Origin: Setophaga petechia | Lineage: Eukaryota; Chordata; Aves; Passeriformes; Parulidae | NCBI GenBank assembly: GCA_024362935.1 | Contig: JANCRA010000030.1 | Location: 3,994,596-4,058,595, forward strand | Length of the DNA stretch: 64,000 nt | Direction of reading: 5' to 3' | Part shown: positions 1-11,820 of the stretch, piece by piece | Layout: each line of letters opens with the position of its first letter | Numbering within the stretch: position 1 is the stretch's first letter | Program-made: the position numbers and the translations under genes | The notes under the pieces: model-generated | Seen by the model: only the letters and a program-made list of their open reading frames with translations | Told to the model about the DNA's origin: nothing | The model's database searches: none

Positions 1-1020
1 AAAATGCTCTTCAGCTGAAGTGAAAACATTCCAGCAAAGCCCAATGGATGCAAACTTCAAAGATGTGTTCAAACTCTGATGGAGATGTGACTCTAAATAG
101 CAGCAGTAATTGATGCCTTCAACAGCTGAATGTTGTGAGCTCCCTGCCACTTAGAGCCCTGAAAAAGACACCCCTGCTTGATTTAAAGAGGTGTTACATG
201 TAAATGGGAAGAAAGGGATTGATATAAATTAGTGGGTGAGAGACAAGGCCTTAGATTAAATGAGAAGTTCTAGACAGCAATACCTCCATCAATGGTGATG
301 TGAAATCTGCTTCCAAAAGGCCATTTGAGTGTTTCCAGGACAGTGCAATCCCACCCCCTGCACATGCACAGGTTGCAACTGAGAGCCAGAACATACTACA
401 TCAAAATAGTCACTGATGGTGACAAGAAAAATAAGTTTAGAAATAGACAAATTTGTTCATTAGCATCATTTTGTCATCATCCTCATCTTCATTATCAACA
501 TCCCTTCAGCCATTAAAATTTCTTAATCACCTTAACTGCAGTTTAGCCAATTAATTGCCTGGATATTATCCAGCCCAGTAATCTTGATCACTTGAAGACA
601 TGTCATAGAGACAGCCAAAAGGAAAAGGGGGGAAAAAGAAGAAAAAATATCCAAACCCACAAATATTTATTCTAAGAAAGGAAACCTCCTGATTGTCTGA
701 AGGATTTTGTGATACTGGTGGAGGGTTATTCTGAAGACCAGGTCTGGGCAGGGGTAGACCCAAATCTCCTGTTCCATATTTTAATATAGTAGAAGAATTT
801 TTTCTTTTTGAAAAGAGGAAACAGTCCTATCCATTTTCTGTCTTTTTAAAATAGTAGAAGTTGATGAAAACACATGTTCTACTCAGCCTATCTTTCGTTG
901 CATTTTGACACACTTTTTCTTTCTTATATTTATGACAGAACTTCTTTTTAATACAGGGGAAAATTTCATTAAAAAGTCTTGTAGAGGAGAAGTTTTGACA
1001 ACGATTAAAACATTATTTGG
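1..1020. other. unannotated unique sequence
   Basis: No gene, RNA or recognisable repeat was seen. The sequence is AT-leaning with a purine-rich patch near 620-650. Open frames here are short and unlike known proteins. Confidence 0.5.
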
Positions 1021-1087
1021 GTTGTTGTTGATGTTGCTGTTAATGCTGTTGTTGTTGTTGTTGTTGTTGTGGCTGCTGCTGCTGTTG
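1021..1087. repeat. interrupted (GTT/GCT)n trinucleotide microsatellite
   Basis: The run begins with GTT units, is broken by GAT, GCT and TAAT interruptions, continues as seven GTT units and ends in GCT units. Both strands stay open across it, which gives a Leu-rich frame on plus and an Asn-rich frame on minus. These are by-products of the repeat and not evidence of a gene. Confidence 0.9.
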
Positions 1088-2169
1088 AGAACATATTTTA
1101 AATTGACCTTATCCATAAAAGTGACATTTACATGGCATGATTCTCTGCTAAGGAGAGATACCCTATCTTGCTGAGGCCACAGAGTTATTTAGCACATAAC
1201 TCTGAGCTGATGTACCCTTTATTTAACTCACACAAGATTGGTGCTGATCTGTAGGAATACATTGCTCCCATTCATTGCCACCCATGACAGCCCACAGACA
1301 GTTGGTGTGAGGTGATGATGCACTCCAAGCTCATCCCATCCCTTCCTGCAGCAACTTTTGTCCCTCTAAACACATCTTTAAAACTGGTGGAGCCCCTCAG
1401 ATGGAGAATAATTCCTGCAGCAGCTCCCAGGCTCTGCCACAGCATTGCCACATTCTCAGCCTTTGCCTCTGGACAGGATTCTTTTATCTTCTTCTGCAAA
1501 CATTGCTCAATTTATAAACTGGGAATAATAATTCCTTATTTCTCTGTAAGAGCTCTGTGAGGCTTCATGCAGCCAATGTTAGTAAAGTACTTGGAGATCT
1601 CTGGATGAAAGCTGCTGCATAAATGCATAGTTTTATTGCTGGACTAGCAAATGTTATTACTCTTCTAAAAAAAAAAGGTATGTAGGTAGAAAATAGCCAA
1701 TCTCAATATTTATAAAATTTCTGCTTCCTCATAAATACCAGAGTTCCATAATCCTCACTGAAGCTGTTGCTTATTTATCTGCATTTGAATTTTAATGAAT
1801 AAAAATGCCATTTTTTTGGTCCCAATTCTTTCAGACCTGGCTCTCTGCAAAATTCTGCTTTCCATTTCAAAGAGTTTATGTTTTGTTGACTTTTAACACT
1901 TTGACAACATTAACTGACAACCACAGACCTGAAAACCTCATTGAAATTGCCCCACAAACTGAAGCAGTGAAACAGAGTGGTCCTTCCAGCCCCACCAGTG
2001 CTTGAAATGTGCCACCAAGGACAGGTGCACAGCTCAGCCCAGCTGAGAACAGACAGAGCTGTGGCTGTGGGTGAGGATGGTAATTTCTGGGAGAATGGAG
2101 AATGGAATGCCTTAACTCTTGGCAGAGTGTTGGGATTGCCAGGGTTCAGCTCCTGGTTCTCACAGGGAA
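1088..2169. other. unannotated unique sequence
   Basis: No supported gene. A short A-run lies near 1667. Nothing else with structure was seen. Confidence 0.5.
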
Positions 2170-2297
2170 TTCCCTGTCCATGCTCCTGGTACTTCCAGCC
2201 CTCTCCAGGTGTTCTGGTGCAGATCTTCCCTGTCCACCCTTCTGGTACTTCCAGCCCTCTCCAGGTGTTCTGGTGCAAGCCTTCCCTGTCCACCTTG
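2170..2297. repeat. 56-bp tandem repeat, about 2.3 copies
   Basis: Unit 1 is 2170-2225, unit 2 is 2226-2281 and a partial third unit is 2282-2297. Each starts TTCCCTGTCCA and contains TCTCCAGGTGTTCTGGTGCA. Units 1 and 2 differ at only a few positions, so the duplication is fairly recent. The overlapping open frames on both strands are repeat shadows. Confidence 0.92.
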
Positions 2298-3391
2298 CAA
2301 TTCTAAAAGGGCAAAGGAGCTCCCTGTGCCCACCAGCCACTCGAGATCAGCTCCACCAAAGCCAGGCAGTGATTTTGGGGAAGGCTTTGCTGTGAGCTGC
2401 AGTTGGTGTGTGAGCGTGAGAGCAAACCCACCAACGTTCCTGTGTGCCATGTGTGCCCTCCCTGCTCATCCAGCTGCAGCAAACAACCCCAGTGACAACC
2501 CCTGCACTTGGCTTGCACTCAGCCATCTGTAAAGAGAAGGATTGACAATTTCTACAGCAGGAGATATTAGCTGATTATAACCCTGGTGTGCTAGTGCTGG
2601 GCACCTCCCCATCAGAAAGGGATGTATGAGTGGCACCACAGAAAACACAAAGAGTGGTAAACATCCATAAAAAAATAATTGTGGATGAGACTGTCCCTGG
2701 CTTCCAATGAATCTCTCCAGGTGAAGATTTGGGATGCACATTCCTGACTTCTGGCAGTGCTGATGTCGCTATCCATGAGAGAAAATGGAAGCAGCAGTGT
2801 TTTTAGGCACACATTTCCAACTAGGAAATGGTACAGATAATACTCCCATATTCTGTTTTCTCTGGGGTAAATAGCAACACTAGGGGAAACATGGCCAAAA
2901 ATTAGCCCTGTGTAGGTTGATGTGCAACGTTAATCCTTGAAGTCTAATCTGTCACTGGAGTGGAGAGATAAAATGTCTTTGAAGTCAGAGGACTCCAGCA
3001 AGGCTTAATGGCCACCACTCAAAAGTGAAATTCACTTTTACTTCCATTATCTCTTCTCGTAACACTCTGGAGTTACAAAGAGCAACAATAATTCCAGCAG
3101 ATGAAGCTGTGCAGTGCCTGGTACATACAATGAGCATTGTCCTCAGCCTGCAGAGGGGAGAAGCACAGGGAGATTAAATGACTTGCTGCAAAGTGCACGG
3201 GGAGTCATTGTTCAGGTTGGTTTAAGCACCGTGTTCCCTGATAGCTCATTCTGTGTTTCAATAACCAAAGCACTCTCCTGGCTCTGCAGCACAAACTGTG
3301 TGACATGGGTGAGATTGGAAGTGATGTCCCTGAGATGTGGGCTCTGGAATCATCCATTCCTGGTGAGATCCAGCACTCGTGTTCTCTCCAA
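2298..3391. other. unannotated unique sequence
   Basis: No gene or repeat family recognised between the tandem repeat and the LTR that begins at 3398. Confidence 0.45.
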
Positions 3392-3397
3392 GCTCAG

Positions 3398-3810
3398 TGT
3401 GGTATTCACATGCCCTCTGAACAGAGAGAGACAAAATTCTTTCTCTCTCAGGTTTTTTCCTGGAGAAGCACAGAGGAAAAACAGTTTTTATCTCTGCTTG
3501 CTGCTCCTGGTGTTTTGCACATGTGGAATGTGTTGGGAAAGTTGTTTACCTGAAGGAATTTGGTCATTGGATTCTGGTGGAGATTGTTTATTTTAATTTG
3601 CCTATCAGGTCCAAGATGTGTGAACTGTCAGTCTGCAGACAGTCACAAGTTAGTTAGTAATAAGTATTATTTAGTATTCTTTGTATTACAGTTACAGTAT
3701 AGTAAAATGCAATATAATAGAGTTTTAATAAGGCAAGTGTTCAGCATTCCCAAACCTTGGAGTCAGATGCCAATAATTTCCTGCCTTGAGGGTCGCCTGA
3801 TTTTACTATA
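3398..3810 (+). mobile_element. solo LTR of an endogenous retrovirus (family starting TGTGRTATTCACAT)
   Basis: The element starts TGTGGTATTCACATGCC and runs through a conserved block (TTTTTTCCTGGAGAAGCACAGAG, then CTTGCTGCTCCTG, then GGAATGTGTT and GTTTACC) into an AT-rich tract and a degenerate poly(A)-signal region. The same order of blocks recurs at 50387-50782. It is bounded by GCTCAG (3392-3397) and GCCCAG (3811-3816), a 6-bp target-site duplication with one mismatch, which fits ERVK/ERV2-type integration. The 3' terminus reads ACTATA rather than the usual CA, so the exact right end is inferred from the duplication. No internal retroviral sequence is attached, so it is a solo LTR produced by recombination. 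It codes for nothing. Confidence 0.8.
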
Positions 3811-3816
3811 GCCCAG

Positions 3817-6800
3817 TGCTGCAGAATGCACTTCTTTCAAACTCAGGATCTGTTCCATCAGAAATGCTTTTCCCAAGGATTTCTGCTTCATTTTCCTTTT
3901 TAGAGTCTTTACATGCTCAGTACTAAACTGCTCTTCCTTCTGTTGTTGCTCGTGCTCAAGGAAGGAGGCAGTTTCCCCAGCAAAGCTACAGGTATGTTAG
4001 AAAATCAGGCCTCAAACTGAGGCTGAAACAGAGAAAGAAAATTGCTGCTTTTGAGTTTTGCTGGTGATTGAAAGCAGTTTTAATGTGTGACAGTTCCACC
4101 TACACAGCAGGACAAAATTCTTGGCAATTCATTTCTTTTTCCAAATAGAAAATCACCATCTAAAAGGGGAGAAAATATCGTGGTGATTTGTGTTGCTGGT
4201 GTGGAAAGTCAATCAGATTTAACCCTTCAAGCTGTGGTGTCACTGAAAACTCTGATCTTCTGACCAGAGTGGAGGTACAAGGTACAGGTTGGTGCAACTT
4301 ACTTTTCCTTGCCATGCATGTGGAAGTGCTGCTGTTTGGAAATGCTCCACGGGTTGTGAGTACAAACACCTATACTTGATGGTCACTGTCTGATGGCACC
4401 AGTGGTACAAATCTGAAAATAACCCTCTGTCCATAAAACAGGAGCTATTTGACCCTTTTTGTAAAAATAGCCACCCCACTCTCAGTAACCACAGTAAGAA
4501 ATGCACAGGGATTACTTTGGTTGATGCCATAAAACACCATTTGAGGTCTTTTCTTGTCACCCTGCCTGTGTTCACAAAGCTCACTGTCCCCATTTGCCAA
4601 GTGTGGTCACTTTGACCAACAGGATCCAAAGCTGGGAGGGAGGAACAATTCAAATGCATGAAACTGGAAATCCTACTGAAAAAATGGAAAAGATCGATCT
4701 CATTTTCATTCAGATATGAATTAACTTGAATCCTCTTTTGTTTTTCACCTGTGAGAGAGGTTTTATTCATCCAGCAAGTTTGCAACTCCATCCTAGCCAC
4801 GACTGAGGATGTAGCTGAGCAGATTTGGGCTCCAGTCACAGGTGCTGTGTGACCCCATGTGGGCAGGGTTGGAGAATGGCTCTGGATCACTGGGATGCTC
4901 CTGAGCTGTGCCACTGACATGAGGCCCTGCAGAAGGGATTTTCCTTTGTCTCTGTTTTTTACCTATATTTGATGTATTTTCTTCCCTGTCCAGAAGCTAA
5001 AACAAGGCTCAGCCCAGGCTCCTAAGGGCTCCCATATCATTAACACAAACAGCAGAAAAGTGACTTTGAGCATGAAGGACTTCCCGAGCTTTGCAGCAGC
5101 CTTTGCATCCAGACTTGCAGGAATCTGTGATGAATAGCAGATGATTGCTCTTTTGGAAGGACTGGGCTTGCTTCAAGTTTAATCAGTAAACAGCTCCTGA
5201 TGGGTTTTTTTTTCCTGTTCTGTAAATATCCCTCAGTGTTTTTGAGGTGACCGTGGCCTGGTGCCTCTGTCACACCCCGAACCCGGCCAAATGTGTGACA
5301 CCTCCTCTACTCACACACGCCCCCTGAATTACTGGGAGGAATAAATGCAGCAAACGTTGCCCTGCAATTCAGAGCTGTCATCCCAGGGTGACCAATGGCT
5401 CCCGGAGTTTGTTGGACAGAGAGGAGGATTTTGTCCTTCAGAGACAGCGACCTTTCCTTCCCATGTAAATAATTTCCAATCAAGCTGCCACGTAGAGCTA
5501 TTGCAAGCAGATGGACACATGCAGACAGATTTTACATGCCCTGAGAGTCTCCCTCACTGTCTCACAATAAAGAGGATTAAATTGAATTGTTATCTGCCTG
5601 TTTGGGGTATTTTGACAAACCAGCACAGAGTCAGATATTGCTTCACACTGTCACAGTTCTAGATATGACAATTCTTTCACACCCCAAAACAGGGCTGATT
5701 TTACATTATACTGTTTGGGAAAATTTCTTGATAAATCTTCCTTTCTATCAGAGAGTTTTTACATTCCAACTGTTAGCACTCAGGCTGATGTGGTCCTGCA
5801 TGTGTCTGGCTCCAAGAGTAACACACAGAATATAAAATCCCAAATGGGATCCTGTACAAGGGAAGGAACCCCACCAGGCAGTGGCCTGGGATAGGTATCC
5901 ACCTCCCCCACCACGTGCTGCTGGAAATTCAAGTGGTCATGCTGAGAGAATAAATATCTAATAAGAAGCCATAAAACACCAAAGTCTCAGTGTCTGAACC
6001 TCAGGGTCTTGTGCTGCATAAATGATGCCTGGGATTTTGCCCAAAAGGAAGCCTAAGGGCAGGTTCACTGTGTAGTGAGGCTGTAGAATATTTAAATAAT
6101 TTGAGATATATTCTGGCCTTATTTTCTCTGATATACATAGAAGAAGAATTCAAGTTCAGGAATGTGGATTTCCTGGTAATCCACAGAGCCAGCTTTTCAA
6201 GATAGCCCCTCTCAGCAACACCTTTGCAGGAATTTGAGCCATTCCTGAGTCTCCTCTGCCCAGCAGTGGCAGCAGCCTGCTGGAGGAGCCCTGTTCCTGC
6301 AGCCTGCTGGAGGCAGTTTGATTTAATGTCTGATTGCATTTAATTTGTGGCAGCAGCCCAGATGCTATGGCCATAGGTGCCTGGAAAATCATTAAGCAAA
6401 TGCAGTAAGACACATGGAAACCTAAATCAGAGCCCAAGGACACCTGCATCCTGAGATATTGTCTCACAGCTCCAGGACATTTGACCTTAGCCTTTATTCC
6501 ATGGTCATGAGCTTTTAGCAAGTGGTTGGAGAGGGACCAAAACTTTGCAGGAGGAATGTTTTCTGCAGAAGAAAATGGACTGACCTATTTTTTATGCTAA
6601 CAGTGAGCTTCTGCCTGGAGTCAGAGCTCGAGCTGTGGGTTTTCACAAAGCCGTGAGGTGACTGCCTTTACTCCTCAGGTAAAACTGAACAATGGCAGAA
6701 TTGTGTTTTTTGGCTCGTAGAGGTGGAATTGACCCAGAGGTGAAAGGCAAGGTCTTTACACACGTTGAGCAGCATTTTGCCCCACTGGATAATATTTTAG

Positions 6801-8384
6801 AAGGCCTGAAGGCAGAAAAGCACAGCTCAGTGTGAACAGACCAGGGCCTGAAAGGAAGAGCTGTTCTCACTGCTAAGATCTGGGAAATATGGTTGCAAAA
6901 GGCTCCACTGGAAAGAAGTGGACAAACTAAAATTAGTTTCAAGCAAGCAAATAGAAACACTCCATCTTGAAAAGGTAAGACACGCTGCACATTTCTGGTG
7001 TGAAACATTTCTTTCATGCCAGTTTGTTTCAAACTCAACCACAGAGCAGAGCAGCAAGACATTTTTAAAACCTGCTTTTATTGCCCATTTTTATTTTTTT
7101 CCCCAAAAGTGCCACCTGGCTGGAGGTAGAATGTCTGTATCTCAGGAATGTGATGCTGGATTTGAACACAGGAAATCCTGAAAAGTTCACAGATATGCCT
7201 CATTTGAACAGCCTGGACCTTGGCTGTGATATGAAATTGTGCAAAACAATGCACAGAAGCAGGAAGAGAGTATACAAATTGTGTTTTCTTGGATTAATCA
7301 GACAGCTGGGGTCTGCCAAAGGGGTTTGGAGGTGTTCCTGAGCATTGTGCTAATTATTGTATCGATTCCTTTCTGCTTTTAATCTGTTTGCTGCAAATCA
7401 AAAACTCAAGTGAACTTACCTCAAATTCAGTTTTCAGCTTTCCTCAATACCAAACAAATTTGTTTCCAATGGAAATTAAAACAACCAGGGCTTCTTCCTT
7501 GTTCCAAACAGTTTTCCCACTTCCAGAAGCAAAATTTTGGGTCGTTCTCAGTCAGAGGTGAGGAGTTCTTGAGGGAGAGCAGGTTTTGGGGTGTGTTCAC
7601 TCTGTACCTCAGGATCTCACCCAAGGAAAGAATTGTGGTGGTCTTGAAGGACTTGTGCACTGAATCAGTTCTGGACTGAGCAGATTTCTTCTTAGGGTGG
7701 AGAAATGAGTGTTTATGTGGGTGGACAGGAGGGTGAACCTGTTTGAGTGGTGTTGCCACAGCGTGTGGATGTTTCTGGCTCACTTGGCAAAGCCCATTGA
7801 GGCACAAACCCAGGAGTGACCCAGGCACACTCTGGAGGTCAAACCCAACATCTGAATCTAAAAAACTAACTGCAGTGTGTATTTGGGCACAGCTGAAGAT
7901 GTAGGGATGTTTTTTGTGTATCTGGAAGAAGTGGATCAAGCTGAGCAGGGAGCTGCCCTTCTTTTCCATGGCAGGAATCCCATCAGGAGCCCATGAGCAG
8001 ATGAGACCTCCCAGGCCCACCAGAAGGAACCAGAAGCAGAAGCAAAGATGTGAAGCAGCCCTGAAAGGCTCCACATCACCTGTCAAGGCATCTTGCCCTG
8101 CAGAACATGGGATATTTCTGGTGACTGAGCTGTGCTGGCCCCAGCAGACACCAGAGCATGCACAGCTCTCTGCTGGGAGGTTGGATCCCTGTGGAAAGGA
8201 TTCACCCCAGGGACAGCAAAACAGCTGCTGCCACTGCTCCCCCCCTTCTCTTTAATGTAACCAGAGACTTAAACACCACTGAGTTAATCTTTGAGGGAAA
8301 CAGAAAATACTGTAACAATAGAGGCTGTAACGTGGTTACAAATGAGAGCTACTGCTCCCCTCTGCATTTGGAATTCCTGGGATA
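3817..8384. other. unannotated unique sequence, about 4.6 kb
   Basis: No gene, LTR or LINE recognised. Open frames such as 4240-4920 (minus) and 7427-8086 (minus) show no domain, no splice context and no codon pattern that separates them from chance. A T-run lies near 5205. Confidence 0.45.
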
Positions 8385-8530
8385 ATTCTGCGGAGCTTCA
8401 TTACTGGAGTATAATTGTGTTACAGAACTCTAAATCACCCCGCTACACTTAACTGGCAATAACATTAAGATAGTGCAGATATTCATTTTAATTAAAACAT
8501 AGCCTCAAACTATTTCCCTGCTCTAAGACG
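8385..8530. other. possible conserved non-coding element
   Basis: A compact AT-rich stretch with several TAAT/ATTA cores (for example TATAATTG and TTTTAATTAAAAC) and little simple repeat. Clusters of homeodomain-type cores in non-repetitive sequence are common in vertebrate enhancers. This is an impression only. An alignment to other birds is needed to support it. Confidence 0.2.
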
Positions 8531-9347
8531 CAAAACTTTTTCCTCCTTTTTATTTTTTTCCCCCCAACTCCAAAAACTTTCATTTGTTCCCAGTGTGTCT
8601 CTGCTCACCAGAGGGTCCAGAACAAAATTGCAATTAATGAACACCTTTCTGCAAACCATCCTTCCCTGTGAGCACCTTCCTCTTCATGTGGATGACTCTG
8701 CTGCAGGGAGGGGGATGGCTTTGGCTGCTTCTCAGTGTGACCTGCATCTGTCTAATTCTAGCAGGGTACAGATGATCTAAACTGAGTGTTTTATCTGATT
8801 CAGGCTGTTCAGCTCAGAGCAGACCACCTGGCCAGCCCCTGAAGCCCACAGAGACCATTGTAAGCGGAAAATTCCAGTTGAAGAGAAGGCAGGATATGAT
8901 GGAAGCCTTTATTAATAAATTCTGTTCTCCATATCAGTGCACCTGAAAAAAGATGCAGTCCAAGGCCACCCAGTGACTCTTTAGACCAAACCAGCCCAGA
9001 GTGATCTGGAAATCAGGAGCTGGAGATCTGTAGTTATGGAGGAGTCTTTTGGAAGAGTATACAGCCAGCCATGAGATGAATATATAAGATGCAAATGAGC
9101 TGAAATACCTGTTGATATCAGCTGCTAAGGTCCCAAAAACACAGCTGAAAAACATATGTGTAGTTGGCATGTGCCTGCTTTCCCAAGCTGTCCAAATTCC
9201 CCTCAGATGTGCAGCAGTTCTCTTGCAGGTTCCCATTGCATGTAAACCTCAGCACAGCTCCTCTGACTCTGGGGCTGGAAGAACTTGGTCATGAGGAAGT
9301 TCCTGCTGAAGGCTGATTAAACCTAAACTGTTCCAGTCCAACGTAAA
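8531..9347. other. unannotated unique sequence
   Basis: No gene or repeat recognised. Confidence 0.45.
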
Positions 9348-9910
9348 TGTCTTGGTTTGAAAAGCCAGGTGTTTGCTAAGGAAGGCAGGAACCTTCCTTG
9401 AAATGGAAAATGTAACCCCCCTCCCTCCAAATTACTAGATTTTTGAAATTAAGGGGCTCTCAGGCAAAGATATGCGAAGAAGAATAACAGTTTTTTACTA
9501 GGAAAATTGAAAATATAAATTCAATAGTACAAAAAAAAGAAAACAAACCACTGGCAGAGTGAGAGCAGTCCCTGCCCCCTGTGTGTCAGGGTGGTGTCCC
9601 AGCCCCATCCCAGGGGGGCTCAGCCCTCCTGCAGTGCCAGCTGTGGTTCTGCTGGAGCAGGGATCCTGCACAAGGGGGGAGTTTTCCTCTGCAGCTCCAG
9701 GGCTGCTGGAGATGGGCCTGGGCTCCCTCTGGCAATGCAGGGCAGCAGAAAGCTGCTCCTCTGGCAATGCAGGGGGCAAAGGCTGCTGTGCTGTGCCAGG
9801 CTCAGCTTGGATCCAGGTAGGAATGCTTGGCTCCTGCCCTGGGCACAGCATCTCCCCATGGGATGGGGGAATTGGATCAGCCCTGCAGGGACACTCAGTG
9901 TCTGGAGATA
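9348..9910 (-). mobile_element. truncated LTR (family ending CCAAGACA on minus)
   Basis: The plus strand starts TGTCTTGGTTTGAAAAGCC and shares long blocks with the complete copy at 32786-33434: GCTAAGGAAGGCAGGA, CTTGAAATGGAAAATGTAA, AAGGGGCTCTCAGGCAAA, CTCAGCCCTCCTGCAGTG, GAGCAGGGATCCTG and CAGGTAGGAATGCTTGGCTC. By comparison with that copy the element reads on minus and its 5' end is missing, because similarity fades near 9910 and no target-site duplication is visible. A short internal duplication (CTCTGGCAATGCAGGG occurs twice near 9728 and 9760) is absent from the other copy. It has no coding capacity. Confidence 0.8.
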
Positions 9911-11384
9911 GACAAAGACACTTTTTCCATCTGTGGGGAAAAAAAATCATGTTGAATTCATGAAAAGACCTCTAAGTTCGGTTTGAAATGTACAGAAAAC
10001 AACAGTTTACAAGTCTTGGGAGAACCAAGACTCCTTCTATTGCAGAATTAATGATATTAGAGATGAGAAATGACAATCTTGTGATGCCTCAAGGTTTCCA
10101 TGCAGGGTTTTCAAACATTTTTAATTTCTTCAATTTAACTTAATTTAAATTTTACTTAGAGGTAATTGGGATGAATTAATATAGTTACAATTATACAGAA
10201 ATCAATCCATTAATGTCTGGAAAATCTTGTTAATATGGTAGCAATTTCATGGATACAAACAAAAATCTACCCACTTAAAATAATCTACATAGTTCAATTT
10301 TAGATAATAATAATAAAAAAACTTCTAAGTTTACATTTAAAATAAAAATTTACCTAATAATTGTTCTGGCTGATTAACTTTGTTGTTGCAGCCATGGTGC
10401 CTAACAAACATCACTAATCATTTTAGCTCAGGGTCATTCCTTTCATGTTTTCTTGTATCACCCCAGACTGTGATGTTCAGGTGTTGGACTCCAAATTGTT
10501 CCTACTGCACAGATAAATTAACCACAAAATCACTTAACAACCAGTGGGCTGCAGTACTATTTAATAATATTGGTAAATATTATATCATTGGTGTGTTATT
10601 ACCATAGTGCAATTAATTACTTTATTTTGAAGATTATTAGAATCAGTAAAGAGCAGAAATCATGGGAATAAATGGAATAATTCTGTTAAAAAGAGCTTTC
10701 ATTTAGCCTGAGATTCTCTCTTTGATGTGTCTTCCAACTCAAATTTCCATCCTTCCCAGGCAGCTTCTGGCAAGGTCTATGGAGAAATAATCCATAGGGT
10801 GAAAGTTATTGTGCTGATTGGTGAGAAAACTGCAAAATGGAAAGCATATATAGGAAATTTACCTTATGGACTGGAAATGATTGGATATTGTCTGGTTATA
10901 AGAAGCCCATTTTTATGGAGATGAAAATTCGGTTGATTGCTCAAGAGTAAAGACGCTGTAACGTGTTAAAAAATATTAATGAGACTCTCAGAGTATATGT
11001 TGTGTCCAATTAGGTTAATAATGCATGGAATTTATCAGGAATTCAAGCCTTAACTAGAGGGCTTCCATGTAAAAAATGTGGGTCCAAAGAAATTTATAAA
11101 AATGTGCTCAAAACTGCACCTTGGTCTTCTTTGAAGTGCCCATCACCTGGGTTTGACTGACAGGCAGTCAGGGTTTGTGAAATGCCAAATATCTCAGGCT
11201 AAATGATGCCTGGCATGTTTCAGATTTGATAAGAAATAATAGGCAAACCTGATAAGCTTCACATTGGGTGACTGTCTAAAACTTTCCCAGACTATCTGAA
11301 CACCTTGTGCTGGAAAAAGAGGGCGAGGACTGAACAGCTTCTCAGTACAGCATTTCTTGGGTGGTGCTCAGAGCACAGGGAGGA
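9911..11384. other. AT-rich unannotated sequence
   Basis: Long AT-rich stretch (about 10060-10680 especially) with short A/T runs and a TAATAATAATAA run near 10307. No gene or transposon family recognised. Confidence 0.45.
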
Positions 11385-11820
11385 GCTGGAGATGCCTGAG
11401 AGAGCCCAGAGGAGGCACCAGAGGGATCAGAGGGATGGAGAAGCTCTGCTGGGAGGGCTGGGATTGTTCACCTGGGCAGGAGAAGCTTTGGGGTGAGCTC
11501 AGTGTGGCCTGGCAGAGCCTGGAGGAGCTGTGAGATGGAGAGAGACAGTTGACAAGAGAGGGATAGGACACAGGGAATGGTTCCAAATGGACAGAAAGTG
11601 GTGTAGATTTGACATTGGGGGAAATTCCTCCCTGTGAGGGTGGGCAGGCCCTGGCACAGGGTGCCCAGAGCAGCTGTGGCTGCCCCTGGATCCTTGAAGT
11701 GCCCAAGGCCAGGCTGGACATTGAGGCTTGGAGCACCCTGGGATTGTTGAAGGTGTCCCTGCCCATGGGATGAGCTTTAATATCTCTTCCAACCCAAATA
11801 ATTCTGGGATTCTATAATTC
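11385..11820 (+). mobile_element. CR1 LINE 3'-end fragment
   Basis: Ordered blocks match the familiar 3' part of avian CR1: CAGAGGGATGGAG near 11428, TTTGGGGTGAGCTCA near 11488, CTCCCTGTGAGGGTGGGCAGG near 11628, CCCTGGCACAGGGTGCCCAGAG, GCTGTGGCTGCCCCTGGATCC, AAGGCCAGGCTGGACATTG, GGTGTCCCTGCCCATGG, ATGAGCTTTAATATC and CTTCCAACCCAAATAATTCT, then the terminal ATTCTGGGATTCTATAATTC. CR1 is severely 5'-truncated in most bird insertions, and this copy holds only the last part of ORF2 plus the 3' UTR. The reading frame is broken. No target-site duplication is expected or seen. Confidence 0.93.

Noticed and set aside
883..1116. Asn-rich small protein on minus
   Set aside because: Produced by the GTT/GCT microsatellite.
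4240..4920. Open frame of 226 codons on minus
   Set aside because: No similarity to a known family that I can see, no splice or promoter context, and stop-free length is within what long AT/GC-mixed DNA yields.
7427..8086. Open frame of 219 codons on minus
   Set aside because: No recognisable domain. It overlaps other frames of similar quality.
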